NCBI GenBank assembly: GCA_013298265.1
Contig: JAAFHE010000119.1
Coordinates: 1-8,636, forward strand
Reading direction: 5' to 3'
Source of the DNA: Lysobacterales bacterium
Lineage (GTDB): Bacteria > Pseudomonadota > Gammaproteobacteria > Xanthomonadales > Rhodanobacteraceae
Length of the DNA: 8,636 bases
Part shown: piece by piece, positions 1-7,626 of the stretch
Layout of the letters: the number at the start of each line of letters is the position of its first letter
Numbering within the stretch: position 1 is the first letter of the stretch
The notes under the pieces: model-generated
Seen by the model: only the letters and a program-made list of their open reading frames with translations
Told to the model about the DNA's origin: nothing
Database searches by the model: none
Program-made: the position numbers and the translations under genes

Positions 1-2759
1 ATCGCGATCACCGACACGATCGACAACTCGGTGTTGGTGACGAGCAGCGCGAGTACCGCGCCGACGCCGGCCGAGGGCAGGGTCGAGAGGATCGTCAGCG
101 GGTGAATCAGGCTCTCGTAGAGCATGCCGAGGATCAGATACACCGCGAGGATCGCCGCGACCAGCAGCAGCGGCGTGTCGCTCTGCTGCTGCTGGAAACG
201 GCGGAAGTCGCCGCCGAATTCGCCGCTGATGTCGCCGGGCATGCGCAGGTTGGCCATGGTCTGCCGTACCAGCTTGCCCGCTTCGCTCATGGCCACGTCG
301 GGCGCGAGGCCGAACGACACGTCCATGACGGCGAACTGCGCGCGGTGCTGGACCTGCGTGGGCGCGATCCCGTCGCGCATGCGCGTCAGCGCGGTGATAG
401 GCACCATTGCGCCGCTGCTGGACTGCACGTAGAGGCGTTCGAGCGAGCCCGGCGTCGCGGCCTGGCCCGGATCGGCCGTGACGACGACCTTGTACTGATT
501 GATGTCGGAATAGATCGTCGACACCTGGCGCTGGCCGAAGGCGTCGTACAGCGCGCTGTTGATCGAGGCGATGCTGACATTGAGGCGCGCGGCCGTATCG
601 CGGTCGATCTCGAGGTTCTGACGTAGGCCGGCTTCCTCCAGGTCCGAACCGACGTCGCGTAGCTGCGGCAGTTTCTTCAGCGCCTCGACCAGCCGCGGCG
701 TCCACTCCTGCAGTTGTCCGAGATCGCTGCCGCGCAGCGAGAAGTTGTACTGCGCGCCGCCACCGCCGCCTGCACCACCTCCACCGCCGCCGATGTCCTG
801 CACCGGCCGCAGCCGCAGGCGGATGCCGGGCACCTGTCCGGCCTTGTCCGACAGCCGGTTCATGATCACGAACGTCGATACGTCGCGGCCTTCGCCGAGT
901 GGCTTGAGATTGACGTACATCGTGCCCGAACCGCCGCCGCCGCCAAGGCGGCCGCCGCCGACACGCACGCCGACGCTCTCCACCGCCGGATCGGCGCGCA
1001 CGATGTCGGCGATCTTCTGCTGGCGCTCGACCAGCACGTCGAAGGAGACGTCCGAGCCCGCATTGGTCGATCCCTGCAGTTGGCCCGTGTCCTGCTGCGG
1101 GAAGAAACCCTTGGGCACGATGATCATGAGCCAGACCGTCAGCACGAGCAGCAGCCCCGGTAGCGCGGCCATGAGCCGCGGCCGCTGCAGCGACCAGTCC
1201 AGGGCGCGGCGATAGACCTCGACGCTGCGGTCGTGCGCGGCGTCGATGCGGCGTTCCCATCGGCCCGGCGGCCTGGCGCCGTGCGGATGCATGAACTGCG
1301 CGCACAGCGACGGCGTCACCGTCAGCGACACCACGGCGGAGATCGCGATTGCCGCGGCCAGGGTGAGTGCGAACTCGCGGAACATCAGGCCGAGGAAGCC
1401 GCCCATGAAGAACAGCGGGATGAACACCGCGAGCAGCGACAGCGTGATCGAGACGATGGTGAAGCCGATCTCGCGCGCGCCGAGCAGCGTGGCCTCGAGC
1501 CGCGGCATGCCCTGTTCGAGATGGCGCGAGATGTTCTCGATCATGACGATGGCGTCGTCGACGACGAACCCGATGGCGATGACGAGGGCCATCAGCGACA
1601 GGTTGTTCAAGGTGAACCCGAGCACATACATGACGCCGAACGCACCGGCCAGCGACAGCGGCACGGCGAGTCCCGCGATCAGCGTCGGCGCGAGACGGCG
1701 CAGGAACAGCAGCATGGTCACGATGACCAGCCCCAGGCTGATCAGCAGCGCGACCTGCACCTCCATCACTGATGCGCGGATCGTCGGTGTGCGGTCGAGG
1801 AACGGCGTCAGCTGGGCGTCGCTCGGCAGCCATTCGCGCAGTTCCGGCAGCATGGCCTTGACCGAGTCGACGGTCGCGATCACGTTGGCGTTCGCCTGCT
1901 TGCGCACGAACAGGAGGATCGCGCGCTGGCTATCGAACCAGGCTGCCTGGTAGCGGTCCTCCTGGCCCAGCACGACCGTCGCCACATCGCGCAGGAACAC
2001 CGGGCCGCCGTCGCGGTTGGCGACGATGAGGTTGGCGAATTCCTCGGGCTTGCTCATGGAGTTGTTGGACGCGATGGCCATGGTCGTGCGGCCGTCGCTG
2101 AGGAAACCCTGCGCCGTCGTCACGTTGGCCGCGACCAGCGCGCGGCGGATCTCGTCGGCAGAGATGCCGCGCGCATTGAGCGCGCGCAGGTTCAGGTCCA
2201 CGCGGATCGCCGGTGTCGCGCCGCCGGCGATGTCGACATCGGCGACGCCGGGCAGTTGGCGAACGCGCTGCGCGACCAGCGCGTCGGCGAAGTTGAACAG
2301 CTCGCCGAGCGGCCGCGTCGGCGAGGTCAGCGCAAGCGCGATGATCGGCGCGTTGTTCGGATTCGCCTTCTGGTAGGTCGGCGCCGTGCGCAGGCCCGAC
2401 GGCAGGTCGGGCGAGGCCGCGTTGATCGCCGCCTGCACGTCGCGCGCGGCGCTGTCGAGGTTGCGGCCGACGTCGAAGATGATGATGACCGAAGCGCCGC
2501 CTTCGCGGCTGCTCGAATTCATCTCGTCGATGCCGGCGATCTGGCCGAGATGCCGTTCCAGCGGTGCGGCGACGGTCGTCGCCATGGTCCCGGCATCGGC
2601 GCCGGGCTGGCTTGCCGAGACGAAGATTGCCGGGAATTCGACGTTCGGCAGCGGCGCCACGCCGAGCAGCGTGTAGCAGATCATGCCGGCGACGAACAGG
2701 CCCGTCGCGAGCAGTGAGGTGCCGATCGGCCGCTTGATGAAGGGCGCCGAGATGCTCAT
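1..2759 (-). CDS. mdtC: RND multidrug efflux pump subunit, MdtC/MuxC type (3' end cut by window edge)
   Basis: Inner-membrane proton/drug antiporter subunit of the HAE1 RND family, expected to form a mixed trimer with the MdtB-like product of the preceding gene. The frame is open from the ATG at 2759 to the left edge, giving 919 residues of about 1030. The start reads MSISAPFIKRPIG, followed by TM1, then typical porter motifs such as PLERHLGQIAG and DVQAAINAA. TM4 carries the proton-relay pair D401-D402 in GFVVDDAIVMIENI. A second periplasmic half follows (DRDTAARLNVS, AFGQRQVSTIYSDINQYKVV), then LYESLIHPLTILSTLPSAGVGA leading into TM9. The gene stops at about TM10, so the relay lysine and TM11-12 are not visible. 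The ATG overlaps the mdtB stop codon (ATGA, 2756-2759), implying translational coupling. MdtC rather than MdtB is chosen from second position in the operon and the PLPNVEFPAI/VSAS N-terminal pattern. Odd feature: two glycine runs at residues 601-612 and 657-669. Confidence 0.93.
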   Translation of the reverse strand, partial: MSISAPFIKRPIGTSLLATGLFVAGMICYTLLGVAPLPNVEFPAIFVSASQPGADAGTMATTVAAPLERHLGQIAGIDEMNSSSREGGASVIIIFDVGRNLDSAARDVQAAINAASPDLPSGLRTAPTYQKANPNNAPIIALALTSPTRPLGELFNFADALVAQRVRQLPGVADVDIAGGATPAIRVDLNLRALNARGISADEIRRALVAANVTTAQGFLSDGRTTMAIASNNSMSKPEEFANLIVANRDGGPVFLRDVATVVLGQEDRYQAAWFDSQRAILLFVRKQANANVIATVDSVKAMLPELREWLPSDAQLTPFLDRTPTIRASVMEVQVALLISLGLVIVTMLLFLRRLAPTLIAGLAVPLSLAGAFGVMYVLGFTLNNLSLMALVIAIGFVVDDAIVMIENISRHLEQGMPRLEATLLGAREIGFTIVSITLSLLAVFIPLFFMGGFLGLMFREFALTLAAAIAISAVVSLTVTPSLCAQFMHPHGARPPGRWERRIDAAHDRSVEVYRRALDWSLQRPRLMAALPGLLLVLTVWLMIIVPKGFFPQQDTGQLQGSTNAGSDVSFDVLVERQQKIADIVRADPAVESVGVRVGGGRLGGGGGSGTMYVNLKPLGEGRDVSTFVIMNRLSDKAGQVPGIRLRLRPVQDIGGGGGGAGGGGGAQYNFSLRGSDLGQLQEWTPRLVEALKKLPQLRDVGSDLEEAGLRQNLEIDRDTAARLNVSIASINSALYDAFGQRQVSTIYSDINQYKVVVTADPGQAATPGSLERLYVQSSSGAMVPITALTRMRDGIAPTQVQHRAQFAVMDVSFGLAPDVAMSEAGKLVRQTMANLRMPGDISGEFGGDFRRFQQQQSDTPLLLVAAILAVYLILGMLYESLIHPLTILSTLPSAGVGAVLALLVTNTELSIVSVIA

Positions 2760-5700
2760 GGCGCTGCCACCGCGGCCGGGCCGGGTACGCGTCCGCGGCG
2801 CCGCGCGATCCATTCGTTGACGCGCTCGAGATACAAATAGATAACCGGTGTCGTATACAAGGTTACTAGCTGCGACAGCAGCAGGCCGCCGACGATGGCC
2901 ACGCCGAGTGGCCGGCGCAGCTCAGCGCCGATGCCGTTGCCGAGCGCCAGCGGCAGCGCGCCGAGCAGCGCTGCGGCCGTCGTCATCATGATCGGGCGGA
3001 AGCGCAGCAGGCAGGCGCGGTGGATCGCTTCGCGCGCGCGCAGGCCCTCGCGCTGCGCCTCGATCGCGAAGTCGATCATCATGATCGCGTTCTTCTTGAC
3101 GATACCGATCAGCAGGATGATGCCGACGACGCCGTCGATGGACAGGCTCATGCCGCAGAGGTACAGCGCGAGCAGCGCACCGACGCCGGCCGGTGGCAGC
3201 GTTGAGAGGATCGTCAGCGGATGGATATAGCTCTCGTAGAGCACGCCCAGCACGATGTAGATGACGAGCACTGCGGCCAGGATCAGCAGCAGCTCGTTGG
3301 CCTGCGAGGCGGAGAATTCGGCCGCTTTGCCGACGAACATGCCGCGCACCGAGGCGGGCAGGTTCATCTCGCCCTCCACCGCCTGAATGGCCTCGACGGC
3401 TTCGGACAGCGAATAGCCGTTCGCGGTGTTGAAGCCGATGGTGATTGCCGGCAGCTGGTCCTGGTGCGCGATCACGAGCGGCGCGTTGGTGACGCTGGCG
3501 CGCGCGACGCTCGACAGCGGCACGGTGCCGTTGCCCGCGACGCTGCCGGCGACCGCGCCGTTGCCGCTTGCGCGCACGGCGAGCTTGTCGAGCAAGTCGC
3601 TGCTGGTGCGGAACTCGGGCGCGACTTCGAGCACGACGCGGTACTGGTTCAACTCGGTGAAGATGGTCGAGATCTGGCGCTGGCCGAACGCGCTGTACAA
3701 GGTGTCGTCGATGCTCTGGATCGCGACGCCGAGGCGGCTGGCCTGGTCGCGGTCGATCGCGAGCAGCAGCTGCAGTCCCTTCGAGGCGAGGTTGTTGTCG
3801 ACATCGGCCAGCTCCGGCCGCTGGCGCAGCAGCGCCGTCATGCGTACGGCGGCTTCGCCGAGTTCCTTCGCGTCGATGTCGGTCAGCGTGTACTGGTACT
3901 CGGTTGCGCCGACGCGGCTGTCGAGCGCGATGTCCTGCACGGGCTTGAGATACAGCGCGATCGCCGGGATCTGCGACGTCGCCTTCTGCAGTGCTGGCAG
4001 CACTTCGTCGAGGCCGCGGCGTTCGCCGCGCGGCTTGAGCACGATGCTGAGCTGGCCCTGGTTCAAGGTCGGGTTGATCGCGCCGGCGCCGACGAAGGCG
4101 GCCACGCCGACCACGTCGGGCACGCCGCGCAGCGCCTGTGCGGCGGCTTCCACGCGCGCCTGCATCAGCGGGAACGCGATGTTCTCGTCCGCTTCCACGA
4201 CGGCGCTCACGAGGCCAGTGTCCTGTTCCGGCAGCAGTCCTTTCGGGATCACGACATAGAGCAGCGCGGTCAGCACGACCGACGCGGTCGCCGCCGAGAT
4301 GGTCAGGCGCGGATGGTCGATGACCCACAGCAGGCTGCGGTCGTAGGCGCCGAGCACGCGGCCATACAGGCCGCTGCGGCCGGCCTGGTCGTCGGCCTCG
4401 CCCTTGATCTCGCCGGGCTTGAGCAGGTACGCGCACATCATCGGCGTCAGGGTCAGCGAGACCAGCGCAGACAGCGCCACGGCGATCGACAGCACCCACG
4501 CGAATTCGTGGAACAGGCGGCCGGTCACGCCGGGCATCAGCAGCAGCGGCAGGAATACCGCGATCAGCGACACGGTCAGCGACACGACGGTGAACGCAAT
4601 CTCCTTTGCACCGATCTCGGCCGCTTCACGGCCCCCATACCCTTTCTCGAGATAGCGCACGATGTTCTCGATCATCACGATCGCGTCGTCGACGACGAAG
4701 CCGGTCGCGACGGTCAGCGCCATCAGCGAGAGGTTGTCGAGCGAAAAGCCGGCGAAGCTCATCACCGCGAAGGTGCCCAGCAGCGATAGCGGCACCGCGA
4801 CGCCGGGAATCACCGTGGCCCAGAGCCGGCGCAGGAACACGAAGATCACCGCGACGACGAGGATGACCGTGAGCACCAGGGTGAACTGCACGTCGTGCAC
4901 CGACGCGCGGATGGTCACGGTGCGATCGGCGAAGACCTCGAGCTCCACGCTGGCCGGCAGCACCGCGCGTAGCTGCGGCATCAGGGCCTGCACCTGTTCC
5001 ACCGTGCTGACGATGTTCGCGCCCGGCTGGCGGCGGATGTCGAGCAGCACGGCCGGCTTGCCGTTGGCCCAGGCCGAGACCTGATCGTTCTCCACGCCGT
5101 CGATGACGGTGGCGACGTCCTTGAGGCGGATCGCCGCATCGTCGCGCCAGCTGATGATCGCGTCGCGATAGGCCGCCGCGTCGCGCAATTGGTCGTTGGT
5201 GCCGATGCTGAAAGACTGCACGCTGCCGTTGAGCGAGCCCTTCGGCGCGTTGACGTTGAGCTGGGTCAGCGCACTGCGCACATCCTCGAGGGTGAGGCCG
5301 AGATTCGCGAGCTGCCCCGGATTGACCTGCACGCGCACGGCCGGGCGCACGTTGCCGGCGATGCTGACCAGGCCCACGCCGCTGACCTGCGACAGCTTCT
5401 GCGCGAGGATGCTGTCGGCGTAGTTGTTGACGTCGCGCAGGGGCAAGGTCTGCGAGGACAGCATCAGGGTGATGATCGGTGCGTCGGCCGGATTGACCTT
5501 GTTGTAGACCGGCGGATACGGCAGGCCGGTCGGCAGCGTGCCGCGCGCGGCGTTGATCGCCGCCTGGACGTCCTGCGCCGCTGCGTCAATGTCGCGATCG
5601 ACCTGAAACTGCAGGTTGATCGTCGACAGCCCGGACGAACTGTCGGATGTCATCAGCGACAGGCCGGAAATCTGACCGAACTGGCGTTCCAGCGGCGTGG

Positions 5701-5890
5701 TCACGAGTGCGGCGATGGTGCTCGGGCTCGCCCCCGGATATCGCGTCGTCACCTGCAGATTCGGCGCGTCGATGTCCGGCAGTGCCGACACCGGCAGCTT
5801 GCGATAGCCGAGCAGGCCGAGCAGTACCAGTGCCAGCATCAGCAACGAGGTGGCGATCGGGCGGCGGATGAAAATAGTGGAGAAAGACAT
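2756..5890 (-). CDS. mdtB: RND multidrug efflux pump subunit, MdtB/MuxB type
   Basis: Complete 1044-residue RND pump subunit, the usual length for the family. It exports drugs or other amphiphiles from periplasm or membrane, driven by proton influx, with the MdtA-like adaptor and probably the MdtC-like partner. TM1 covers about residues 12-30, preceded by the standard IFIRRPIATSLLM start. Periplasmic half one has PLERQFGQISG, VQAAINAARG and YNKVNPADAPI. TM2-6 lie at about 335-485, with proton-relay D401-D402 in TM4 (GFVVDDAIVMIENI). TM7 is near 528-548, periplasmic half two spans about 550-865, and TM8-12 run from 866 to 1020. K933 (IVKKNAIMMIDFA), R963 and T970 (RFRPIMMTT) match the remaining AcrB relay residues K940, R971 and T978, so the pump looks functional. 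The N-terminus resembles E. coli MdtB closely (LPVSALPDIDAPNLQV, YPGASPS). Start codon at 5890 has only a weak GGGA 6 bases upstream. The gap to mdtA is 429 bases, unusually long for this operon. Confidence 0.95.
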   Translation of the reverse strand: MSFSTIFIRRPIATSLLMLALVLLGLLGYRKLPVSALPDIDAPNLQVTTRYPGASPSTIAALVTTPLERQFGQISGLSLMTSDSSSGLSTINLQFQVDRDIDAAAQDVQAAINAARGTLPTGLPYPPVYNKVNPADAPIITLMLSSQTLPLRDVNNYADSILAQKLSQVSGVGLVSIAGNVRPAVRVQVNPGQLANLGLTLEDVRSALTQLNVNAPKGSLNGSVQSFSIGTNDQLRDAAAYRDAIISWRDDAAIRLKDVATVIDGVENDQVSAWANGKPAVLLDIRRQPGANIVSTVEQVQALMPQLRAVLPASVELEVFADRTVTIRASVHDVQFTLVLTVILVVAVIFVFLRRLWATVIPGVAVPLSLLGTFAVMSFAGFSLDNLSLMALTVATGFVVDDAIVMIENIVRYLEKGYGGREAAEIGAKEIAFTVVSLTVSLIAVFLPLLLMPGVTGRLFHEFAWVLSIAVALSALVSLTLTPMMCAYLLKPGEIKGEADDQAGRSGLYGRVLGAYDRSLLWVIDHPRLTISAATASVVLTALLYVVIPKGLLPEQDTGLVSAVVEADENIAFPLMQARVEAAAQALRGVPDVVGVAAFVGAGAINPTLNQGQLSIVLKPRGERRGLDEVLPALQKATSQIPAIALYLKPVQDIALDSRVGATEYQYTLTDIDAKELGEAAVRMTALLRQRPELADVDNNLASKGLQLLLAIDRDQASRLGVAIQSIDDTLYSAFGQRQISTIFTELNQYRVVLEVAPEFRTSSDLLDKLAVRASGNGAVAGSVAGNGTVPLSSVARASVTNAPLVIAHQDQLPAITIGFNTANGYSLSEAVEAIQAVEGEMNLPASVRGMFVGKAAEFSASQANELLLILAAVLVIYIVLGVLYESYIHPLTILSTLPPAGVGALLALYLCGMSLSIDGVVGIILLIGIVKKNAIMMIDFAIEAQREGLRAREAIHRACLLRFRPIMMTTAAALLGALPLALGNGIGAELRRPLGVAIVGGLLLSQLVTLYTTPVIYLYLERVNEWIARRRGRVPGPAAVAAP

Positions 5891-6083
5891 AAATTTCCCG
5901 GATGCGCCGGCGCTGCGTGGCTAGCCGCGGCGCGAGGCGTGGCACGGTGAAATGCGAATGGATGCGACGACCGCGCTGTCGCGGGAAGCCGTCAAGCCCG
6001 TTTTCCAGAATTCGATTGCGGGAATAGGTTGGCAACCGTCGAGCACGAGCAACGGCGGCGCAGCCGTGCGGTGGGTGCGCGCA

Positions 6084-6106
6084 ACACCATCCCCACCCAA
6101 CCCTCC
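6084..6106 (+). repeat. Left inverted end of the element
   Basis: A 23-base C-rich sequence beginning ACACCATCCCC. It pairs with 6267-6290 with a single one-base gap. It runs directly into the 10-bp hairpin starting at 6101. Confidence 0.8.
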
Positions 6107-6121
6107 CCTTGAAGGGGAGGG
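6101..6121. repeat. Perfect 10-bp hairpin, CCCTCCCCTT / AAGGGGAGGG
   Basis: CCCTCCCCTT (6101-6110), one G, then AAGGGGAGGG (6112-6121). The arms are perfectly complementary with a single-base centre, so as single-stranded DNA or RNA the innermost pairs must open to form a loop. In the minus-strand transcript it is followed by a G-rich stretch, not a U-run, so it does not resemble an intrinsic terminator. Confidence 0.8.
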
Positions 6122-6266
6122 CTTTCTGGCGGACTGGCCAGCGAGAGATTTCAACATTGACCTCGGATTTGCTGCGTACGGCGTGTCTACTCCCTCCCCT
6201 TCAAGGGTGTGAACGGGCAACCGCTTGGAACCGCGGGTTCTCGTTGCCCTGAACACGCAACGGGCC

Positions 6267-6290
6267 GGAGGGTTGGGGTGGGGATGGTGT
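6267..6290 (-). repeat. Right inverted end of the element
   Basis: A 24-base G-rich sequence (contains GGGTTGGGGTGGGGATGG) whose reverse complement equals 6084-6106 apart from one additional base. It lies 29 bases from the mdtA stop codon at 6320-6322. Confidence 0.8.
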
Positions 6291-6319
6291 GGCGTGTGAG
6301 TCATGGCGTGCGCCGTCGC

Positions 6320-7540
6320 TCAACTGCCGCGCCGCCGCGGTGGCGTTTCGCCCGGCTTGGCTTCGCCGGGTTTCGTTTCACCGCTCGCCCCCGCGGCTGC
6401 CGGCGCCGGCGGTGTCTCGCCGGGCGCCAGCGCGAGTACCTTCGCGCCGGGCTTGAGGCGGAACTGCCCTTCGCTGACGACCTTGTCGCCGGCCTTGAGG
6501 CCATCGAGCACGACGGTCCTGCCACCGGGCGCTTCGGTGCCGGGCTTCACCGGTTGCAGCGCGACGGTGGACTCGCTCGTGACGAGATAGACATAACTGC
6601 CGTCCGGACCGCGCTGCAGTGCCTGGGTCGGTATGGTCACGGCATCGGCCAGCGCGCCGACTTCGAGCCGGATGTTGATGAACTGCCCGGGCCACAAGGT
6701 GTTCTCGGTGTTCGCGAACTCGGCCTTGAGTTTGAAGGTGCCGGTGGTCGCGTCGATCTGGTTGTCGATCACGCTGAGCGTGCCTACTGCGACGATGCGA
6801 TCGTCGGAACGGTCGCGCGCGGTCACCTTGAGTTCCGGCCCGGCGGCGCGCACGCGTTCGAGCTGCTGTTCGGGCAGCGTGAACACGCCGTTGATCGGGC
6901 GCACCTGGGTCAGTGTGACGATGGCTTGGCTCTGGCCGCCCTGTACGAGATTGCCGACGTCGACCTGGCGTATGCCGGCCAGGCCGGAGATAGGCGCTCG
7001 GATCACGGTATAGCCCATCTGCACGCGCGCGGCGGCGGCGGCGGCTTCATCGGCAGCGACCAGTGCTTCGAGCTGGCGCACCGTATGACGCTGGTTTTCC
7101 AGATCCTGCGCCGCGACGAAATTCTTCTGGATCAGTTCTTCGTAACGCTTGAGTGTCGAGCGCGCACCGCCGAGCTGCGCCTCGTCCTGTTTTTTCTTCG
7201 CCAGCGTCTGGTCGAGCTGGGTCTGGTAAGTGCGTGGGTCGATGCGCGCGATGACATCGTCCTTGGCGATTTCCTCGCCTTCCTTGAACAGGATGGCTTC
7301 GATCTGGCCGCCGACCTGCGGCCGCACGCTGACGGTGTTGAGCGCCTGTATCGTGCCGAGTGCATCAAGGTTCAGCGCGACGTTCTCGGTGGTTACGACC
7401 ACTGCCGTGACCGGGATCGGCGCGTCGGCGTCGCTGCCGCCGCGGCGCTGACCTGTACCGCCGCCGCCGAAGCTGCGGTAGACGATCAGGCCGGCCAGGC
7501 TGACGACGATGAGGATGACGATGATCTTGCCACGCGACAT
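6320..7540 (-). CDS. mdtA: RND efflux periplasmic adaptor (membrane fusion protein), MdtA/MuxA type
   Basis: 406-residue adaptor linking the RND pump to an outer-membrane channel. The N-terminus has a short basic head and one hydrophobic segment (residues 5-20), with no lipobox cysteine, so it is probably an uncleaved membrane anchor. A Gly/Arg-rich, disordered linker follows (24-40). The first lipoyl half is near 70-105 (VSVRPQVGGQIEAILFKEGE, IDPRTYQTQLDQ). An alpha-hairpin of about 105-170 is rich in Lys, Gln, Glu and Ala. The second lipoyl half is at 173-200 (MGYTVIRAPISGLAG, VDVGNLVQ). A beta-barrel is near 215-295 (DNQIDATTGTFKLKAEF, LWPGQFINIRLEV), then the membrane-proximal domain to about 370. 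The C-terminal tail (371-406) is low-complexity, with repeats of PGET/PGEA words ending PPRRRGS. The start at 7540 is supported by AAGGA 7 bases upstream. mdtB follows on the same strand after a repeat-filled spacer. Confidence 0.95.
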   Translation of the reverse strand: MSRGKIIVILIVVSLAGLIVYRSFGGGGTGQRRGGSDADAPIPVTAVVVTTENVALNLDALGTIQALNTVSVRPQVGGQIEAILFKEGEEIAKDDVIARIDPRTYQTQLDQTLAKKKQDEAQLGGARSTLKRYEELIQKNFVAAQDLENQRHTVRQLEALVAADEAAAAAARVQMGYTVIRAPISGLAGIRQVDVGNLVQGGQSQAIVTLTQVRPINGVFTLPEQQLERVRAAGPELKVTARDRSDDRIVAVGTLSVIDNQIDATTGTFKLKAEFANTENTLWPGQFINIRLEVGALADAVTIPTQALQRGPDGSYVYLVTSESTVALQPVKPGTEAPGGRTVVLDGLKAGDKVVSEGQFRLKPGAKVLALAPGETPPAPAAAGASGETKPGEAKPGETPPRRRGS

Positions 7541-7547
7541 GCCTGCT

Positions 7548-7552
7548 TCCTT
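7548..7552 (-). promoter_or_regulatory. Ribosome binding site of mdtA
   Basis: On the minus strand AAGGA lies 7 bases before the ATG at 7540. It is the clearest Shine-Dalgarno sequence in the window and fixes this start over later in-frame ATG codons. Confidence 0.75.
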
Positions 7553-7626
7553 GGGTGAATGGCGTTGCGGAACCGCTCGCGGTAATACGGCCGCGCCTGC
7601 CTAACGCGCTTGCGACGGCGGGGTTG

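Larger units (their letters stand above)
6084..6290. mobile_element. MITE/REP-like element with near-identical inverted ends
   Basis: The left end (6084-6106) and the reverse complement of the right end (6267-6290) match base for base except for one extra C in the right copy, a 23/24-bp inverted pair bounding about 207 bases. Internally there is a perfect 10-bp hairpin next to the left end (6101-6121), a copy of the same CCCTCCCCTT word at 6192-6201 followed by CAAGGG, a 7-bp pair GGGCAAC/GTTGCCC (6215-6221 and 6243-6249), and a GAACC-GCG-GGTTC hairpin (6228-6240). It encodes no transposase. No target-site duplication is evident in the bases just outside. Such C/G-rich CCCTCCCCTT...AAGGGGAGGG repeats are, from general knowledge, common between genes in xanthomonad-type genomes. 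It could be a non-autonomous mobile element or a pair of REP units in opposite orientation (BIME-like). I favour a dispersed intergenic repeat, with the exact class open. Confidence 0.6.
5891..6319. other. Long intercistronic region between mdtA and mdtB
   Basis: This stretch holds no supportable gene. About half of it (6084-6290) is the inverted-repeat element described separately. The part next to mdtB (5891-6083) has a small palindrome, GGTTG-G-CAACC at 6027-6037, and no convincing sigma-70 promoter on the minus strand that I can find. No hairpin followed by a T-run is seen for the minus-strand transcript, so I do not predict an intrinsic terminator, and read-through from mdtA into mdtB remains possible. 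A frame of 127 codons on the minus strand crosses the element, but its composition (repeat-derived Pro, Arg and Gly words) marks it as spurious. Confidence 0.7.

Noticed and set aside
61..132. Nucleotide similarity between 61-132 and 3181-3252
   Set aside because: Both code for the conserved YESxIHPLTILSTLP region of the two RND paralogues. Shared ancestry and protein constraint explain it without a recent repeat.
2922..4499. 525-codon minus-strand frame inside mdtB in another frame
   Set aside because: It is Arg/Ala-rich with no motifs, and the MdtB frame is complete and carries all catalytic residues across the same DNA.
3221..4789. 522-codon plus-strand frame opposite mdtB
   Set aside because: It is a shadow of the RND gene on the opposite strand, with no domain structure.
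5891..6083. Promoter for mdtB in the spacer
   Set aside because: Candidate boxes on the minus strand (for example TTGCTC and TATTCC) have poor matches or a spacing of about 20, so I do not call one.
6101..6121. Hairpin as an intrinsic terminator between mdtA and mdtB
   Set aside because: The stem is strong, but no T-run follows it in the direction of transcription; a G-rich stretch follows instead. The one-base centre also makes a tight loop impossible without opening pairs.
5921..6304. Minus-strand frame of 127 codons in the mdtA-mdtB spacer
   Set aside because: It runs through the inverted-repeat element and its sequence is made of repeat-derived words such as PSPSRGGLGGDG. It has no recognisable domain and overlaps hairpins.
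6209..7558. 449-codon plus-strand frame opposite mdtA
   Set aside because: It is antisense to a clear adaptor gene. The translation is rich in Arg, His, Asp and Gly without motifs, as expected from third-position GC bias.
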